DNA of 64,000 bases from Ignelater luminosus (Eukaryota; Arthropoda; Insecta; Coleoptera; Elateridae): the NCBI GenBank assembly GCA_011009095.1, contig VTPC01000476.1, positions 1 to 64,000 on the forward strand, read 5' to 3'. Shown piece after piece: positions 50,368-61,683 of the stretch. A model generated the notes under the pieces. That model was not told the DNA's origin. It saw only the letters and a program-made list of their open reading frames with translations, and did no database searches. How positions within the stretch are numbered: position 1 is the first letter of the stretch; every line of letters begins with the position of its first letter. The translations under genes were made by a program, and so were the position numbers.

Positions 50368-52336
50368 AACCATTTTTCATAATAGTTTTTTCCTTTAATT
50401 GTAAACGTTTGAAATTACATGAAAAAAATTCAAGAAGATTTCTTCCGGTACTGTTTCTCGTCTTGTTTGCTTTTTGTTTCGAATTGCATTGTATTGCAAG
50501 AATACATGAAGTAAAGCAAGTTTTAATTTTTGTATTTTGTAATGTATATTGTAATGAAAATATCAAACATATTTTAAGTTGAAATTGATGTTTTTTTTTT
50601 TAAATTTTACCCAGAGCTTATTTTAAGAAAACTGAAATTACATTATGCAGTGGTTTCTTAAATGTTTACTGCTATCACAAGATTTATTAGCGCAATGCCT
50701 GCTTGAAATAAATGAATTGAACAGAAATCAACATCAATAAATAATTTTGTTGCTAGGAAACCATTTATGAAAACCATCAGCTTTGTAAACACCACTGTTA
50801 GAAAAATATAATTTGAATTTAATCATACAGTGTTGTCAGATCTAAAGATTCTTAATTGGCCATATTTTAAAAACTATGGATTTATGGCAAACATTGTATT
50901 TAACTTTTTGATTGAGATCTTGATGTAGATTCACATAGTGTGCATATTATGTGCTATTTTACACACATCATCTATAAATAACTATTATGGTCTTAAAATA
51001 AAAAAATTGCAAAACTTGCAGTTGAATATTTATTCTTTTTATTTATAATTTTTCTTGCACTTATGCAATGAAAAAAAATGCTTGAAAATTACAGTGTATA
51101 TTTTTTTTATAACTAGCTATTGTAAATATTGAATACATTTTATGTACTGAATGTAAATCCTTATGATTTGTTTGTAGTATGCACTTGCTTTATTATGCTT
51201 TTATTCCATTTGATAGTGCTCTTCTCCTGAAGATCTTAACTGATGAGCAGTAATTATTTTAATGTCTTATTTATATTATAAAATTAAAGAAAAAAAGCTA
51301 TTGAAATAACTAATCAGTATTATAACTTATTGAATTAATAGAAAAATAACAATATGCATTTTCAACAATAAAAAAGGTGCTTTGCTACAGTTTCCAATTG
51401 CTTGAAGATGAATCGCTAACATAGTAGTAAATCATTTCATTTATGTGATAATAGTAAAAGAACGACATTTAATATAATAAAAAGTGGGCCCTCGTATAAA
51501 ATTGAGGGTAAGGTAAATTTGGCATGTGTAGCAGGTGGTAGAGGTGTCATGGTGAACACCCGCCGCATGGAGTCAAGTGGCTCAGCTCCTGATAGTGGCC
51601 CACGCCACCGTACACGGGTATGTCGATATTCATATCTTGACTTCATAACAGACCTTTTTTTAGTTTATTTATGTTTTATATTTAGAGATCTCTTAAAATT
51701 TTCATAATGGAGATATAACAAGATATCTGGTAAGATACTTCAATGCAACAAAAACTTATGTGTGTTGTATTTTGAGAATAAGAAATCTCTAAATGGCATT
51801 TCTATTGTGATATTGAAGTTGTGTTAATATCTGTATTGTTTGTCATTAGTATTTTTATTGAAATTGGTAATTACTGAGAAATATAGTGTTAGTCTTTGGG
51901 CCCTCTTTATCTTTTGGGTAAAGGTGGGCTAAGCCCAGGAGCGTCACTGATCCAAGGGCGTTTAAGAACCAAGCAGCATACAAATATCAACATTGCATTA
52001 TTTTAAAATAAATTTTTCTGGCATGAAAATTATTTAATTATGTGATTAAGTTGCCAAATTCTTTTAAGTCCAGAGCGCTCAATTTGATAAGATGGTCCTG
52101 TTAGTCTTTGAAGGAATACTTTAAAACAGTTATGCAATTATCTGCAAGAATATAAAAAGGTATATCTTAAACAGAACATACAACATTGGCAGATTTTATT
52201 GATTAAAAAACAAAATAAAGTCTATGTAAACACCAGGTGGCACACCCAAAGCGATCTATTCTTAATATTCTAAAAATAGTTCAAACCATGAGCATGCCTC
52301 AAATGGGAACATGTAATGTAACTATTGTTACACCTA
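50368..52336. other. Unassigned AT-rich DNA
   Basis: Only short frames. A slightly GC-richer patch at 51485..51640 supports overlapping frames on both strands (51437..51646 minus, 51519..51707 plus) with no family match. GGTGGGCTAAGCCCAGGAGC near 51925 is an isolated GC-rich word. Confidence 0.4.
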
Positions 52337-52459
52337 ACGGGTGAGTTAAAAATATCCGGAAAATATAAAAAACAGAGTAGGCTGATGTCGAACAAAAATC
52401 TGTCATTGTAACTGTGCTGAACTAATTTATCACAGTTTCTTTGTGCTTCTATCAAGTTA

Positions 52460-52610
52460 GGCTGGGTTGCACAAAGCTTTGTTAAATGGTCGATCGATTG
52501 ATCAATCACTTGATTAATTGATTAACCAATCAGATGTAGTAAAATATTCTCAGACTTATCCAATCAGATCAGCTAATCAAGTGATCAAATTATTTTTGTG
52601 CAACCGAGCT
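52460..52610. mobile_element. PIF/Harbinger-like MITE, copy 1
   Basis: GGCTGGGTTGCACAAAG at the left and the complement of AGCTCGGTTGCACAAAAA at the right form inverted termini; TTA stands on both sides (52457..52459 and 52611..52613), the target of PIF/Harbinger elements. The 151-bp interior is rich in TTGATTGATCAAT-type words. It lies between the left terminus and the start codon of the host transposon. Confidence 0.75.
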
Positions 52611-52635
52611 TTAAAGTGGTTATTATTTTGTAAAT

Positions 52636-53712
52636 ATGAAAAAAAGTGAAGATTTGTGCAAACGTTTATACGACATGCTTGGACATAAAGAAAAATGTGA
52701 TGTGATAAAGCACCTTAAAGAGAAAAATGTTTTGACATTGACAATCTATGACACGATCAAACAATATGAAAAGGGTATACCATTTAATAAAAAACCAAGA
52801 CCAGGAAGACCATCACGTCTCAGTATCAGAAAACAGAAAAATATTCGCAATGCTGAACACAAGATTGATGCCTCCCAACGAAAACTGGCAAGGAAGTTCG
52901 ATGTCTCACGTATATGTTATACATGAAAGAAATATGGTATGAATTATTACAAAGGACAAAAGGCGCCTAAGTGTTCACTAAAACTACTCGGAAATTTCCA
53001 AAAAATGCGGAAAATTGCGAAAAGATATTTTGAAATGGGATATATCAATCATTATGGATGACGAAAAGTAATGCCAGGAAATAATGGGTTTTACAGCAGA
53101 GACAAAGAAAACGCCCCAGGCAACATTAAATTTAAATGTAAACAGAAATTTCAGAACCAGTTGGAAGATAATCTTCTGGTCTAATCATCAGTGCAGAAGT
53201 GTATCGAGGCCAGTGTTTGCCAATATTGCATAAATTCATTGATACTTATCATTCTGATGGCAACTATGTGTTCTGGTCAGACTCGAGCCGGGTCGCACAA
53301 GGCTTTGCCAAGTGCTTGATCCATTGATTAACCACTCAATCAATTGATTAAAACCAGATTTACTAATGAACTGATCAACTTGATCAATGATCAAATTATT
53401 TTTGTGCAACTAAGCTTTAGTGTCCTCACATTATGCAAAGAGTATCCAAGAATGGCTATGCAGCAAAAATATTAATTTCGTCCCTAAAAATGCAAATCCT
53501 CCCAATGTACAGAAGGCACAACCTATAGAAGACTTGGGGCAATTCAGCTTCTTTGATCTATGAAAATGGATGGAAAACAAAATCTGCAAGAAGTTGACAA
53601 CTTTGCCTGAAAAGAAAGCTCAAAAAAATAGAAATTGATGTCATCCAAAATATGATGTGTAATGTTAGGGAAAAATTAAGAAAAATCGAGAGAAATGGTC
53701 CGTTTTGCATTT
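52636..53712 (+). pseudogene. DD37E-like transposase, interrupted by a MITE
   Basis: The first frame (96 codons) gives KKSEDLCKRLYDMLGHKEK and the basic turn KKPRPGRPSRLS, then QRKLARKFDVSR, a bipartite DNA-binding region. After frame changes come NGFYSRDKENAP, the block YVFWSD, and, beyond the MITE at 53286..53416, LVSSHYAKSIQEWLCSKN, FVPKNANPPN and AQPIEDLG. Bridging the MITE, 37 residues separate the Asp of FWSD from the Glu of PIED, hence DD37E. The first catalytic block near 53057 (MDDEK) is present but stops flank it. This is a common arthropod transposase type; the copy is dead. Confidence 0.8.
53286..53416. mobile_element. PIF/Harbinger-like MITE, copy 2, inside a catalytic block
   Basis: AGCCGGGTCGCACAAGG and the complement of AGCTTAGTTGCACAAAA are its termini, matching copy 1. 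TTA follows the right end (53417..53419); the left flank reads TCG, so the duplication has decayed or the border is off by a few bases. It splits the transposase codons between FWSD and LVSSHYAK, immediately after a catalytic aspartate. Confidence 0.7.
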
Positions 53713-53831
53713 GTAATGTAAGCATCCTAGTCAGAAAATATTGTTGATAAATAAATATGTAAAGTTAATTTGCATATTTTCTAATTAATCGTTTTATACA
53801 TTTTTTCCGGATACTTTTAACCCACCCGTTA

Positions 53832-54926
53832 TTATACAGTGTGTCAAGAGAAAGTCGAAACAGTTTGTTCTGAAACTTGAGATGTTGACATCATATTAGT
53901 CATTTTTTGACTAAGTGGAATGTTCAAGGTCACTCCTAGTTTTAGCAGAAGTTGTATCAACTTTATTTTTTTTAAAATAGCATTCTGTATATATTTTTTA
54001 ATAATTTGATTCTGCTTTAAATTCTGTTGATATATTATTTGTGATATTATGTTTTAAAGATAACTTTAAAAATATTCAATTTTTCTAAACTAAACTACAA
54101 AGTGTTTATAAATGTTTCTGGTCCCAGTTGGTTATGGAATCTAATTTTGACGTGCCACCTTGTTGATTTATTTCAACAACTACGTTTTTTCCTGTCATTT
54201 GTCGATTGCAAATGTCATTGCCCTGCATTTATCAATTTAGTTAATCTTGTGCTGAAATTTGTCGTATTGTTCCATATTGTTTCTCTATTATAATTACACT
54301 TATTATACGAAAAAGTCTTTTTCAAGACTAAAGTTGTAGGTTTATTTACAACTAATTTAAACTTATTAATTTTTAAAAAGATAAGTTTAGGCAACCATTA
54401 TAACAACGATGCAATGCATGTAACGTGACAAACATTCTAATACATATCTTATTTTTCAAAAGGCTGCAAATGCAACCGCAAGCATGATTTTTCACAGCCC
54501 ACTAGACCTAGAAACTTTGTACAAAAAGCTTTTTTTCACAACTGATGGTATAAAACTATGACGCACAGTGGTCGGAAACCAGAAAAAAGCGGTAGTAGAT
54601 ATCAAGATGATTCAAATGGCAAAGTTTAATCACTTTTCCATCCCCTATCTGGTGGTGCAAGCAGATTTTTTTACGTTTACCCTAGACTCCTCCACTCCTT
54701 TTTTTATACTTTTTATTTTTTCTTGCTAGTTTTTTTTCTGAGATTACTTACTATGTAATTTTAAGAGTTAGGGATATTTTGGTTTTTTGAAATTCGCATT
54801 CGTTTGACGAAAACAGATTTTCAAAAATTTGTTTTTTGACGAATTTTTATTTCCGTTTTTAATGTAAAATATGATGCAAGCTCAGCCGATACAAAAACAT
54901 AAGTGTTTTGACCCATACTACTTATA
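53832..54926. other. Unassigned, begins with a lone terminus
   Basis: CAGTGTGTCAAGAGAAAGTC at 53838 directly after TA looks like the left end of yet another Tc1/mariner-type element, abutting the right end of the DD37E element. No partner terminus was found. The 63-codon frame at 54102 has no recognisable motif. Confidence 0.4.
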
Positions 54927-55834
54927 CAGTGTCCGTCAAAAAGTTTGCACCATATGGGAAAAATTTTTATTGAATGACTTATGGAAAATCTGTTTCCGGC
55001 ACAAGGTTTTACTTACTCCAGAACCAAAAATGACCTAATAAGAAGTAATCATGTAGTCGCCATTACCTGTCAAATTTGACATTTTTAGAAAAAAATCTTC
55101 AAAAAATGGACTTATTTGACCGAATTTTGAAAAAAAGTCATAAGACAAAAATGTTTCCTTTGCAATTTTCTACCCGTATGCAACTTTAAAAAGCCTACCA
55201 CGATTTTAATATGTTGCCCTTTATTTCGCTTTTCCTTATTTTTTAATCAATAAAAGTCGATCCAATCTAATTCAAAACACATATTGATTAGATACATATT
55301 GCACAATACTCATTCTACGGTTTAAATCATCTTCTTTTCCTTATTTTTTATGTAAAAGATAAAAATGGAACTTTGGTAAAATAGCACACTTGGTGCAAAT
55401 TTCATCTCATTCATACAGATAAACACATAAATCCGATTTGTAATCAGGGCATGCATTACATATCTCATCGCATCTTCCAAATGAATATTTACAAAAACTT
55501 GTTAACTATACCTCCACACAAATAAAGAATAGCGAAATAAAGGGCAAAATATAAAAATCGTGGTAGGCTTTTGAAAATTTGCATAGGGGTACAAAATTGC
55601 AAAGGAAACATTCTTTTTTTCATGACTTTTTTCAAAATTCGGTCAAATAAGTCTATTTTTTGGACATTTTCTCTAAAAATGTCAAATTTGACAAGTAATG
55701 AAAACCGCATGATTATTTTTGATTAGGTCATTTTTGGTTCTGGAGCAAACAAAACCTGATGCCGAAACAAATTTTTCCATAAGTCATTCAATAAAAATTT
55801 TTCCCATATGATGCAGACTTTTTGGCGGACACTG
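54927..55834. repeat. Long-arm foldback element
   Basis: Termini CAGTGTCCGTCAAAAAGTTT (54927) and the complement of CAGTGTCCGCCAAAAAGTCT (ending 55834) with TA on both sides. The arms stay inverted copies for roughly 300 bp: for example GGAAAAATTTTTATTGAATG left and CATTCAATAAAAATTTTTCC right, GACCGAATTTTGAAAAAAGT and its complement, and CCTACCACGATTTT left with AAAATCGTGGTAGG right. No protein; the 73-codon frame at 55489 is arm sequence. Confidence 0.88.
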
Positions 55835-55836
55835 TA

Positions 55837-57770
55837 AACCAAGTTTCAAAACAATCGGTGAGGAACACCTCGTGCATGCCCCTTGTTTAAAAACTAAGTT
55901 GATATCATATATCATATTACTGTGTTGACAAATCGCCATTTTCGATCCCGATTATCTCGAAAAGTATTCGAGATATCGAAATACCAATTATGTATCTGTA
56001 ATCAGGAGAAGATTCTAAGTTGATTTTTTAAATTTCGTCGATAAAACAAAGAAATAAATAAAATAATTTTTATTTTTTACATCCTTTTGGATAGCAGAGA
56101 CGTCAATAATACCTTATATACAAAATATTTAAGCAATTCTGAGAGTTATTTAGTTTTGACCGGTTTTTCGTCATTTCCGATCACTATGTGATGCCACACT
56201 GTGTTCACCGTTTTTTATTCAGATTGGTTACCACAAGTGAACTTGGTCAAATGCATAATTCAATCTATTTTGTTATGGTTAGCCATAGATTGTTTTCACA
56301 GCTAAACACAGGGCTTGGATTGTGTTACTTTTGTTTACTAAAATTTTTTATTTCAGAAAAGACTTGCTTTTTTTGAATTTCCCGGTCTGATGTACAAAGC
56401 AGGCGGTAGATTTCATAAAACGCACACAGGTATCATTATTTCAGTTATACGGCAGTCTAATAAACATCCATACCGTACTAGTTAAAAGATTATAGAGGTT
56501 AATGATATTAGTTATCTTCCCGTTTTCATTATATGAGATTATTATGTGGGTTGTACGTTAAGCGTTATTTTTTGTGGTACTTGATATTTTTTCAGCTTTT
56601 CAAAATGGGAAAAGTTGTTTTTCAAGAAGATTGGTTGTGCAAAACAGATAAAAATCGATGTTGAATCTCTTCTTGGGGGAAGAAAGCTGATGACCAACAC
56701 ACGATCTGTTTAATATACAATACTAAATTTCAAACCACTTAGAGAATACAAAGTATATATCAGCACACTCTAAGTAATAAACATAAAGAATTTGGCATGT
56801 GTGCACTATTTATCAGGACCTTCTCTAGCACTTTTGTTCCAAAGGTAGTTGACAAAGACAGCTTTGACAAATTTAAGTGCAAATAAAGGCCTTGATAGGC
56901 AGTGCACGCATACCAAATTTTGTTACTGTAGCACAAATTGTTACAAAATTATTAAGAAGACATTGCTTTTTTAGCAAAATTTTTAAAGCGGCGTAACTCT
57001 TAAGGTGAGCGTTTCCAGAAACATTTTATCTGGGTTTTTGTCTTATTTTTTTGACATATAATAACGCCCTTGTATTTGTTTCATGCAATTGGGAAACACA
57101 TGTAATATGTATTTCTCCATTTTATCTCCTGAGGGGTTGGATTTCAAAAAATCATTTCTTGGTGGTTGCCTATGTCACTTGAGGAACCTCTATGCAAAAT
57201 TCTGAGGTTCTAGACCCAGCGATTTAGCTGTGCATTGATAGATCAATCAGTTAGGGTATCTTTCTGTATACAGTGTCTCTAAATTTTTACTTAGAGAGTG
57301 TATTTGGAAAGGAAAATTAACAGACCCATGTTTTTCAGTTTTTTATTTTTCAAATATGAAGGGAGCTAGGGGCACTAAAAAGGGCACCCTTAAGAATTGC
57401 TTTTTTTTTACTGTTTCATAAAAAGTGTTTGTCGATGGAACCTCTGATGATTTTTAACGTTTTTCTGACAAAACAGGGCATTTTTCAAAACATGTGAAGT
57501 ATGCCTTTTGTTGTAGAAAAATAAATGGCCCATCTAGTTATGGCATCGAAATTTAAAGAAATTTACAGAGAAAGAGTTAAAAAATTCAAGTAGCCTAGGG
57601 TGCATTGGCTAAACTACCATAATAACAAAAGACTGATGATGTAAGACAGTGCTATTTAGGAAGATGATACACAGGAGCATTTAAAATTTGAACAAAATTG
57701 AGCAAACAGTTTTTAAGGTATAGTAAAAAGCTATAGGAAAATCGAAAAAAATATTTTTCTTTCTCAAATA
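55837..57770. other. Unassigned DNA left of the mariner
   Basis: No gene found. CAGTGTCTCTAAATTTTT at 57271, after TA, looks like a Tc1/mariner-type terminus; its best inverted partner is at 62142..62157 (see findings). The rest is AT-rich with no clear repeat. Confidence 0.4.
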
Positions 57771-57772
57771 TA

Positions 57773-59075
57773 CACCCTGTGTCTAAAAAGTTCGGTGAAT
57801 GGTCTCATAATTGTGTATTAACAGTTTGATAGAGGCTCGCGTGCCATTGTAGACACGCACGAACATGTCTGGACGTGAACTGTGTCGGTACGAGCTCGAA
57901 GACTGTTGTGCATTGCTTATTGCATTCAGTCTAATAGAGTGACCCGAATAGTACGCGTCATGGAGCAACGACACAACATTAAGTTCTGTTTCAAATTGGG
58001 TAAAACGGCGACAGAAACCCATCAGATGTTGGTGCATGTGTACGGGCAGGATGCTGTGAGTAGGAAATGTGTGTATGAGTGGTTTGTTCGCCTTCGCGCT
58101 GGTAGGGAATCTGTTGAGGACGAACCACGTTCAGGCCGGCCATGCACAAGCAGGACACCAGAAAACACCGAACGCGTGCGAGTGCTGCTAACAAACGATC
58201 GGCGATTGACTCTGCGATTAATAGCAGAAGAATTGAGCATTAGCAAAGACACAGTAGGGACCATCGTCCATGAAGAATTGGGCAAACGCAAGATTTGTTC
58301 GCGATTTGTGCCGCACATGCTAACAGATGAACAAAAAGCAAGACGTTGTGAGACCTCTGGCGATTTCATCGATACGTGTGACAGGGATCCAACCTTTCTG
58401 GGTTCCATTGTTACAGGAGACGAGTCTTGGTGTTACCAGTACGACCCCGCAACGAAAAGACAATCGATGGAATGGCGGTCACCGTCTTCTCCGCGACCAA
58501 CAAAATGCCGTGCCGAAAAATCCAAAGTGAAGACCATGTTGATCGCATTTTTCGACAAAGACGGAATGATTCATAAAGAATTTGTTCCTGCTGGCCAAAC
58601 GGTGAATGCCACATTCTACCTGGAGGTTCTCAAACGTTTGTTACTGCGCATCCGGCGCGTTAGGCCACAGAAGTACCAGACAGGAAAGTGGATGTTACTG
58701 CACGACAATGCACCTTCGCATACGAGCATCATGGTACAACAATATTTGACTCAGCATGGCGTCACGGTTTTGCAACATCCACCGTACTCTCCAGATCTGG
58801 CGCCTGCTGATTATTTCTTGTTTCCACGTCTTAAGCAGGCCTTAAAGGGATCACGGTTTGCGGACATCGACGAAATTCAGCAACGTGTAACGGGTATTCT
58901 ACACACGATTCCACATCAAGACTTCTCCAACAGTTTACAAGCGTTATACGACCGTTGTCAGAGGTGTGTTGTGGCTGGTGGAGATTATTTTGAAGGTCAA
59001 TAAAGGTATTTACCATTAGGAACATGTTTTTTTCTTTTTACCATATCATTCACCGAACTTTTTAGACACAGGGTG
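57773..59075 (+). mobile_element. Full-length mariner transposon
   Basis: Inverted termini of about 29 bp, CACCCTGTGTCTAAAAAGTT at 57773 and its exact complement ending at 59075, are flanked by the TA duplication (57771..57772 and 59076..59077). The 1303-bp length is the standard mariner size. Base composition is near 50 % GC against about 30 % around it, which suggests recent arrival. Confidence 0.95.
57960..59003 (+). CDS. Mariner transposase, apparently intact, 347 aa
   Basis: Cut-and-paste DDE/D recombinase that acts in the nucleus, binds the 29-bp inverted ends of its own element and inserts at TA. I start it at the ATG at 57960 (MEQRHNIKFCFKLGK) because this gives the usual 345-350 residues and the normal first helix; the frame is open back to 57882 but only with a GTG. 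Residues 1-60 form the first helix-turn-helix with EDEPRSGRP; a second follows around LRLIAEELSISKDTV (86-99). FVPHML at 116-121 is the linker box (usual WVPHEL). Catalytic Asp154 (VTGDESW), Asp249 (LLHDNAPSH) and Asp284 (YSPDLAPADYFLFP) have the DD34D spacing. No stops or shifts interrupt it. Subfamily looks vertumnana-like, from memory. Flanked by its own termini and inserted next to a piggyBac copy. Confidence 0.95.
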   Translation: MEQRHNIKFCFKLGKTATETHQMLVHVYGQDAVSRKCVYEWFVRLRAGRESVEDEPRSGRPCTSRTPENTERVRVLLTNDRRLTLRLIAEELSISKDTVGTIVHEELGKRKICSRFVPHMLTDEQKARRCETSGDFIDTCDRDPTFLGSIVTGDESWCYQYDPATKRQSMEWRSPSSPRPTKCRAEKSKVKTMLIAFFDKDGMIHKEFVPAGQTVNATFYLEVLKRLLLRIRRVRPQKYQTGKWMLLHDNAPSHTSIMVQQYLTQHGVTVLQHPPYSPDLAPADYFLFPRLKQALKGSRFADIDEIQQRVTGILHTIPHQDFSNSLQALYDRCQRCVVAGGDYFEGQ

Positions 59076-59077
59076 TA

Positions 59078-59334
59078 TACTCCGTTCATGATGTTTCTGG
59101 GTCGTAACAGGACATGCTTTTTTTTTGAAACTTGTCAAACCTGCGGCTGCATTTGGCTCTGTTCAGAAATTTTGCATAAACGTTTAGTACCGATTAGTTT
59201 TGTTTTGTTAAAAAGAAATCAAGTTTTCCTTATATTTACAGAGTTACAAGAAAAAGACAACAGCATGAGGTTAAATTGTCATAAAATCATAACCTTAAAG
59301 CACATTAAGCGTCGATAAGATTTTACAAGCCGAG
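59078..59334. other. Spacer between mariner and piggyBac
   Basis: The first 35 bp (TACTCCGTTCATGATGTTTC, TGGGTCGTAA) resemble the reverse complement of 62095..62130 on the far side of the piggyBac, so the two flanks belong to one older repeat. The 81-codon frame starting at 59073 is fortuitous. Confidence 0.5.
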
Positions 59335-59850
59335 TTAACCCATATGGTCCCAATGGTACGTTTACGCACCATGTAATTAAAAAATTTTTTTCTGTTAGAT
59401 TGAAATTGTTATAGAATGTTTAAATATTGGTGATACTTCTTGAAAGACTGCAAATCACAAAATGTGCAAAATAAAAAAATATACTCAGTGGGTGTAATTT
59501 GATATCATAGTTTAAAAAAAATATCGGTGTTGCAACTTTTTTGAACTTGTAGAAATTATTATTTATTGCGCTATTTTTAATTTTATTATTGCAATTTGTT
59601 GTACTAATGATCTAGTTTTTTGAGAGATATTCAGAAATTTATTATAAAATATTCAAGTAACACAATCAAGCTTGAAAGTGTAATGGTGCATTTACGCATG
59701 GCTGGGATGATTCATGAAATGACTCGTAACTTAAACAAGATTCTGCAAGTAAATTCTTGCACGATATCTGTGTATAAAACTGCAGAAACCACTTGCATTT
59801 GGTGTATTATTCTGTTAGATGTTGAGGAGTGCATTGTGTTGTGTTTTAAG

Positions 59851-61683
59851 ATGCCAAATAATTATTATCTAACTTCAAAAGAACTAGAAGCAGTGTTAAA
59901 AAAAGTAGTTAGTGAATTAAAAATAGAACAAAAAGGAGGTATGTAATGATAAACTAATTTTTTACTATTGCTTGATATTTATACTTTTTTTAAAATATTT
60001 GTAGCATATGCCGATGCTATTTATATTCCACCTGATGTAGACGAGTTGACCGACGAAGAAAATATTGATGATGAAGAAATAGTACCAGAAAGCCATTTAC
60101 GAGATCAAGACATCGCTGGAACATTTGAAATTCATTTAAACGATGCGGAAATCTCAGAAGATCAATTTGATTCATTCGATGAAGAAACGCTTGCATCAAA
60201 GAAACAAAAATTAAATCGTGAGGTATCTCCAAAGCCATCATCTGAACCAAAATGGAAAGAAGGTCAGATATCTTATACACATTTCCCTGCGTTCAAAGGA
60301 ATGTTTAGACAAGTGCCAAATTAGTGAAAAATTAATTGATAAAACGCCATTGGAAATATTTTTAACGTTTTTTGATGATGAAGTCTTAGATCTGATAGTT
60401 AATTTTTCCTTAGAGTATGCACGAGCTAATAATCGCCAGGATTTCCGATTTGATAAAACAACGCTTTTAAATTTTTTGGGTATAATGATACTCTCAGGAT
60501 ATCGCACCTTACCCCAGATGCCTTTATATTGGTCAAATGACGAGGATAAAGGTGTAGATATTGTAAAAAAATGTATGAGTAGAAATAAATTTCAGCAAAT
60601 AAAAAAAACTTGCATTTATCAGATAACAATAACTTAGATAAATCCGATTAATTTGCTAAAGTACACCCTTTTCTAGATGCAATGAATAAGAAGAATTTAC
60701 AGTTTGATATATTTTCACACAATTTGTCTATTGATGAACAAATTATACCATATTTTGGTAAACATTTATGTAAAATGTTTATAAAGGGAAAACCAGTACG
60801 ATTTGGTTTTAAAATATGGTGTCTTTGTTCATCAGAAGGTTACTTATTTTATTCAAAACCATATGCAGGTGCAGAAAGAAAAAAGAAAATACAAGTCTAG
60901 GATTAGGTGGTAGGGTAGTAACAGATTTGCTTTCAGTAGTAAAAAATACACTTAATCATCAAATCATTTTTGATAATTTTTTCTCATCCTTTGATTTGTT
61001 TGTTTACTTAAAGAATAAGGAATTTTTTTGCTACTGGGACTTTACAGGACAACAGGAAAAAGAAATGTCTTTTGGAACCTGTTAATACTATAGCTAAACA
61101 AGAAAGAGGTACATTTGACTCGGTATATAATGATATTTCAAAGATTTCCATGGTTCGTTGGAATGATAATTCAGTGATTACACTTTGCACTTTGTAGCAA
61201 TCATTTAAATGTTTAGCCTTCTAACAATGTCAAGCGTTATTTAAAAAAAAACAGAAACAAGACATACAGATCTGTCAGCCTCACGTTATTTCCCAAAATA
61301 ATAAATTCATGGAAGGAGTAGACTTACATGACAATGGGATAGCCAATTACAGATGTAGAGTTTTGGGGAAAAATGGTGGTGGCCCATTTTTTCTAATTCT
61401 GTTGACAGTGCTATAACAAATGCATGGAAGTTGTATAATACTGCTAATAATTTCAAATCTTACATAGCCTTGCGATTGCTGAAAAGTTACCCATGTGGCT
61501 GTTCAACGACCAACAAATTCTATATACAAACTTCGGTTTGATAATATTGACTATACTCTAGTTTCCCATAAACCTGAAGCTCGTAGACAATGTAAGATAT
61601 GTCATACTCATACAGTTCATATGTGCCGAAAATGTAATGTACATTTGCATGTAAACTGTTTCGAAAAGTACCATAAAAAATAA
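59851..61683 (+). pseudogene. piggyBac transposase pseudogene with a 66-bp intron
   Basis: Start MPNNYYLTSKELEAV at 59851. The frame runs to 59938, where GTATGT opens a 66-bp intron (59939..60004) ending TTTGTAG; splicing joins the phases to give GAYADAIYIPPDVDEL. An acidic region (DELTDEENIDDEE) is followed by the transposase core: PLEIFLTFFDDEVLDLIVN, FLGIMILSGYRTLP, SIDEQIIPYFGKH with the first Asp, IIFDNFFSS with the second, VDLHDNGIANYR with the third. The C terminus is a Cys/His zinc finger (CKICHTHTVHMCRKC, LHVNCFEKYHKK). Frameshifts near 60295, 60605, 60890 and 61035 and stops at about 60650 and 61195 inactivate it. Members of the superfamily use a precise TTAA cut-and-paste reaction without footprint. 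Confidence 0.88.
59939..60004 (+). other. Short GT-AG intron in the piggyBac gene
   Basis: GGAG/GTATGT at the donor and ATTTGTAG/CATATG at the acceptor, with a T-rich tract between. Removing it restores codon phase (G plus CA gives Ala) between the N-terminal segment and the acidic domain, which argues that it is a real intron and not a lesion. Confidence 0.7.

Larger units (their letters stand above)
52337..53829 (+). mobile_element. Tc1/mariner-type element carrying two MITE insertions
   Basis: Termini ACGGGTGAGTTAAAAATATC at 52337 and the complement of ACGGGTGGGTTAAAAGTATC ending at 53829 are near-perfect inverted repeats of about 28 bp flanked by TA (52335..52336, 53830..53831). Two related MITEs (52460..52610 and 53286..53416) have inserted, one in the 5' leader and one within the transposase gene. 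Without them the element would be about 1.2 kb. Confidence 0.88.

Noticed and set aside
57882..57959. Upstream GTG start for the mariner transposase
   Set aside because: The ATG at 57960 gives the normal family length and first helix; the extra 26 residues match nothing.
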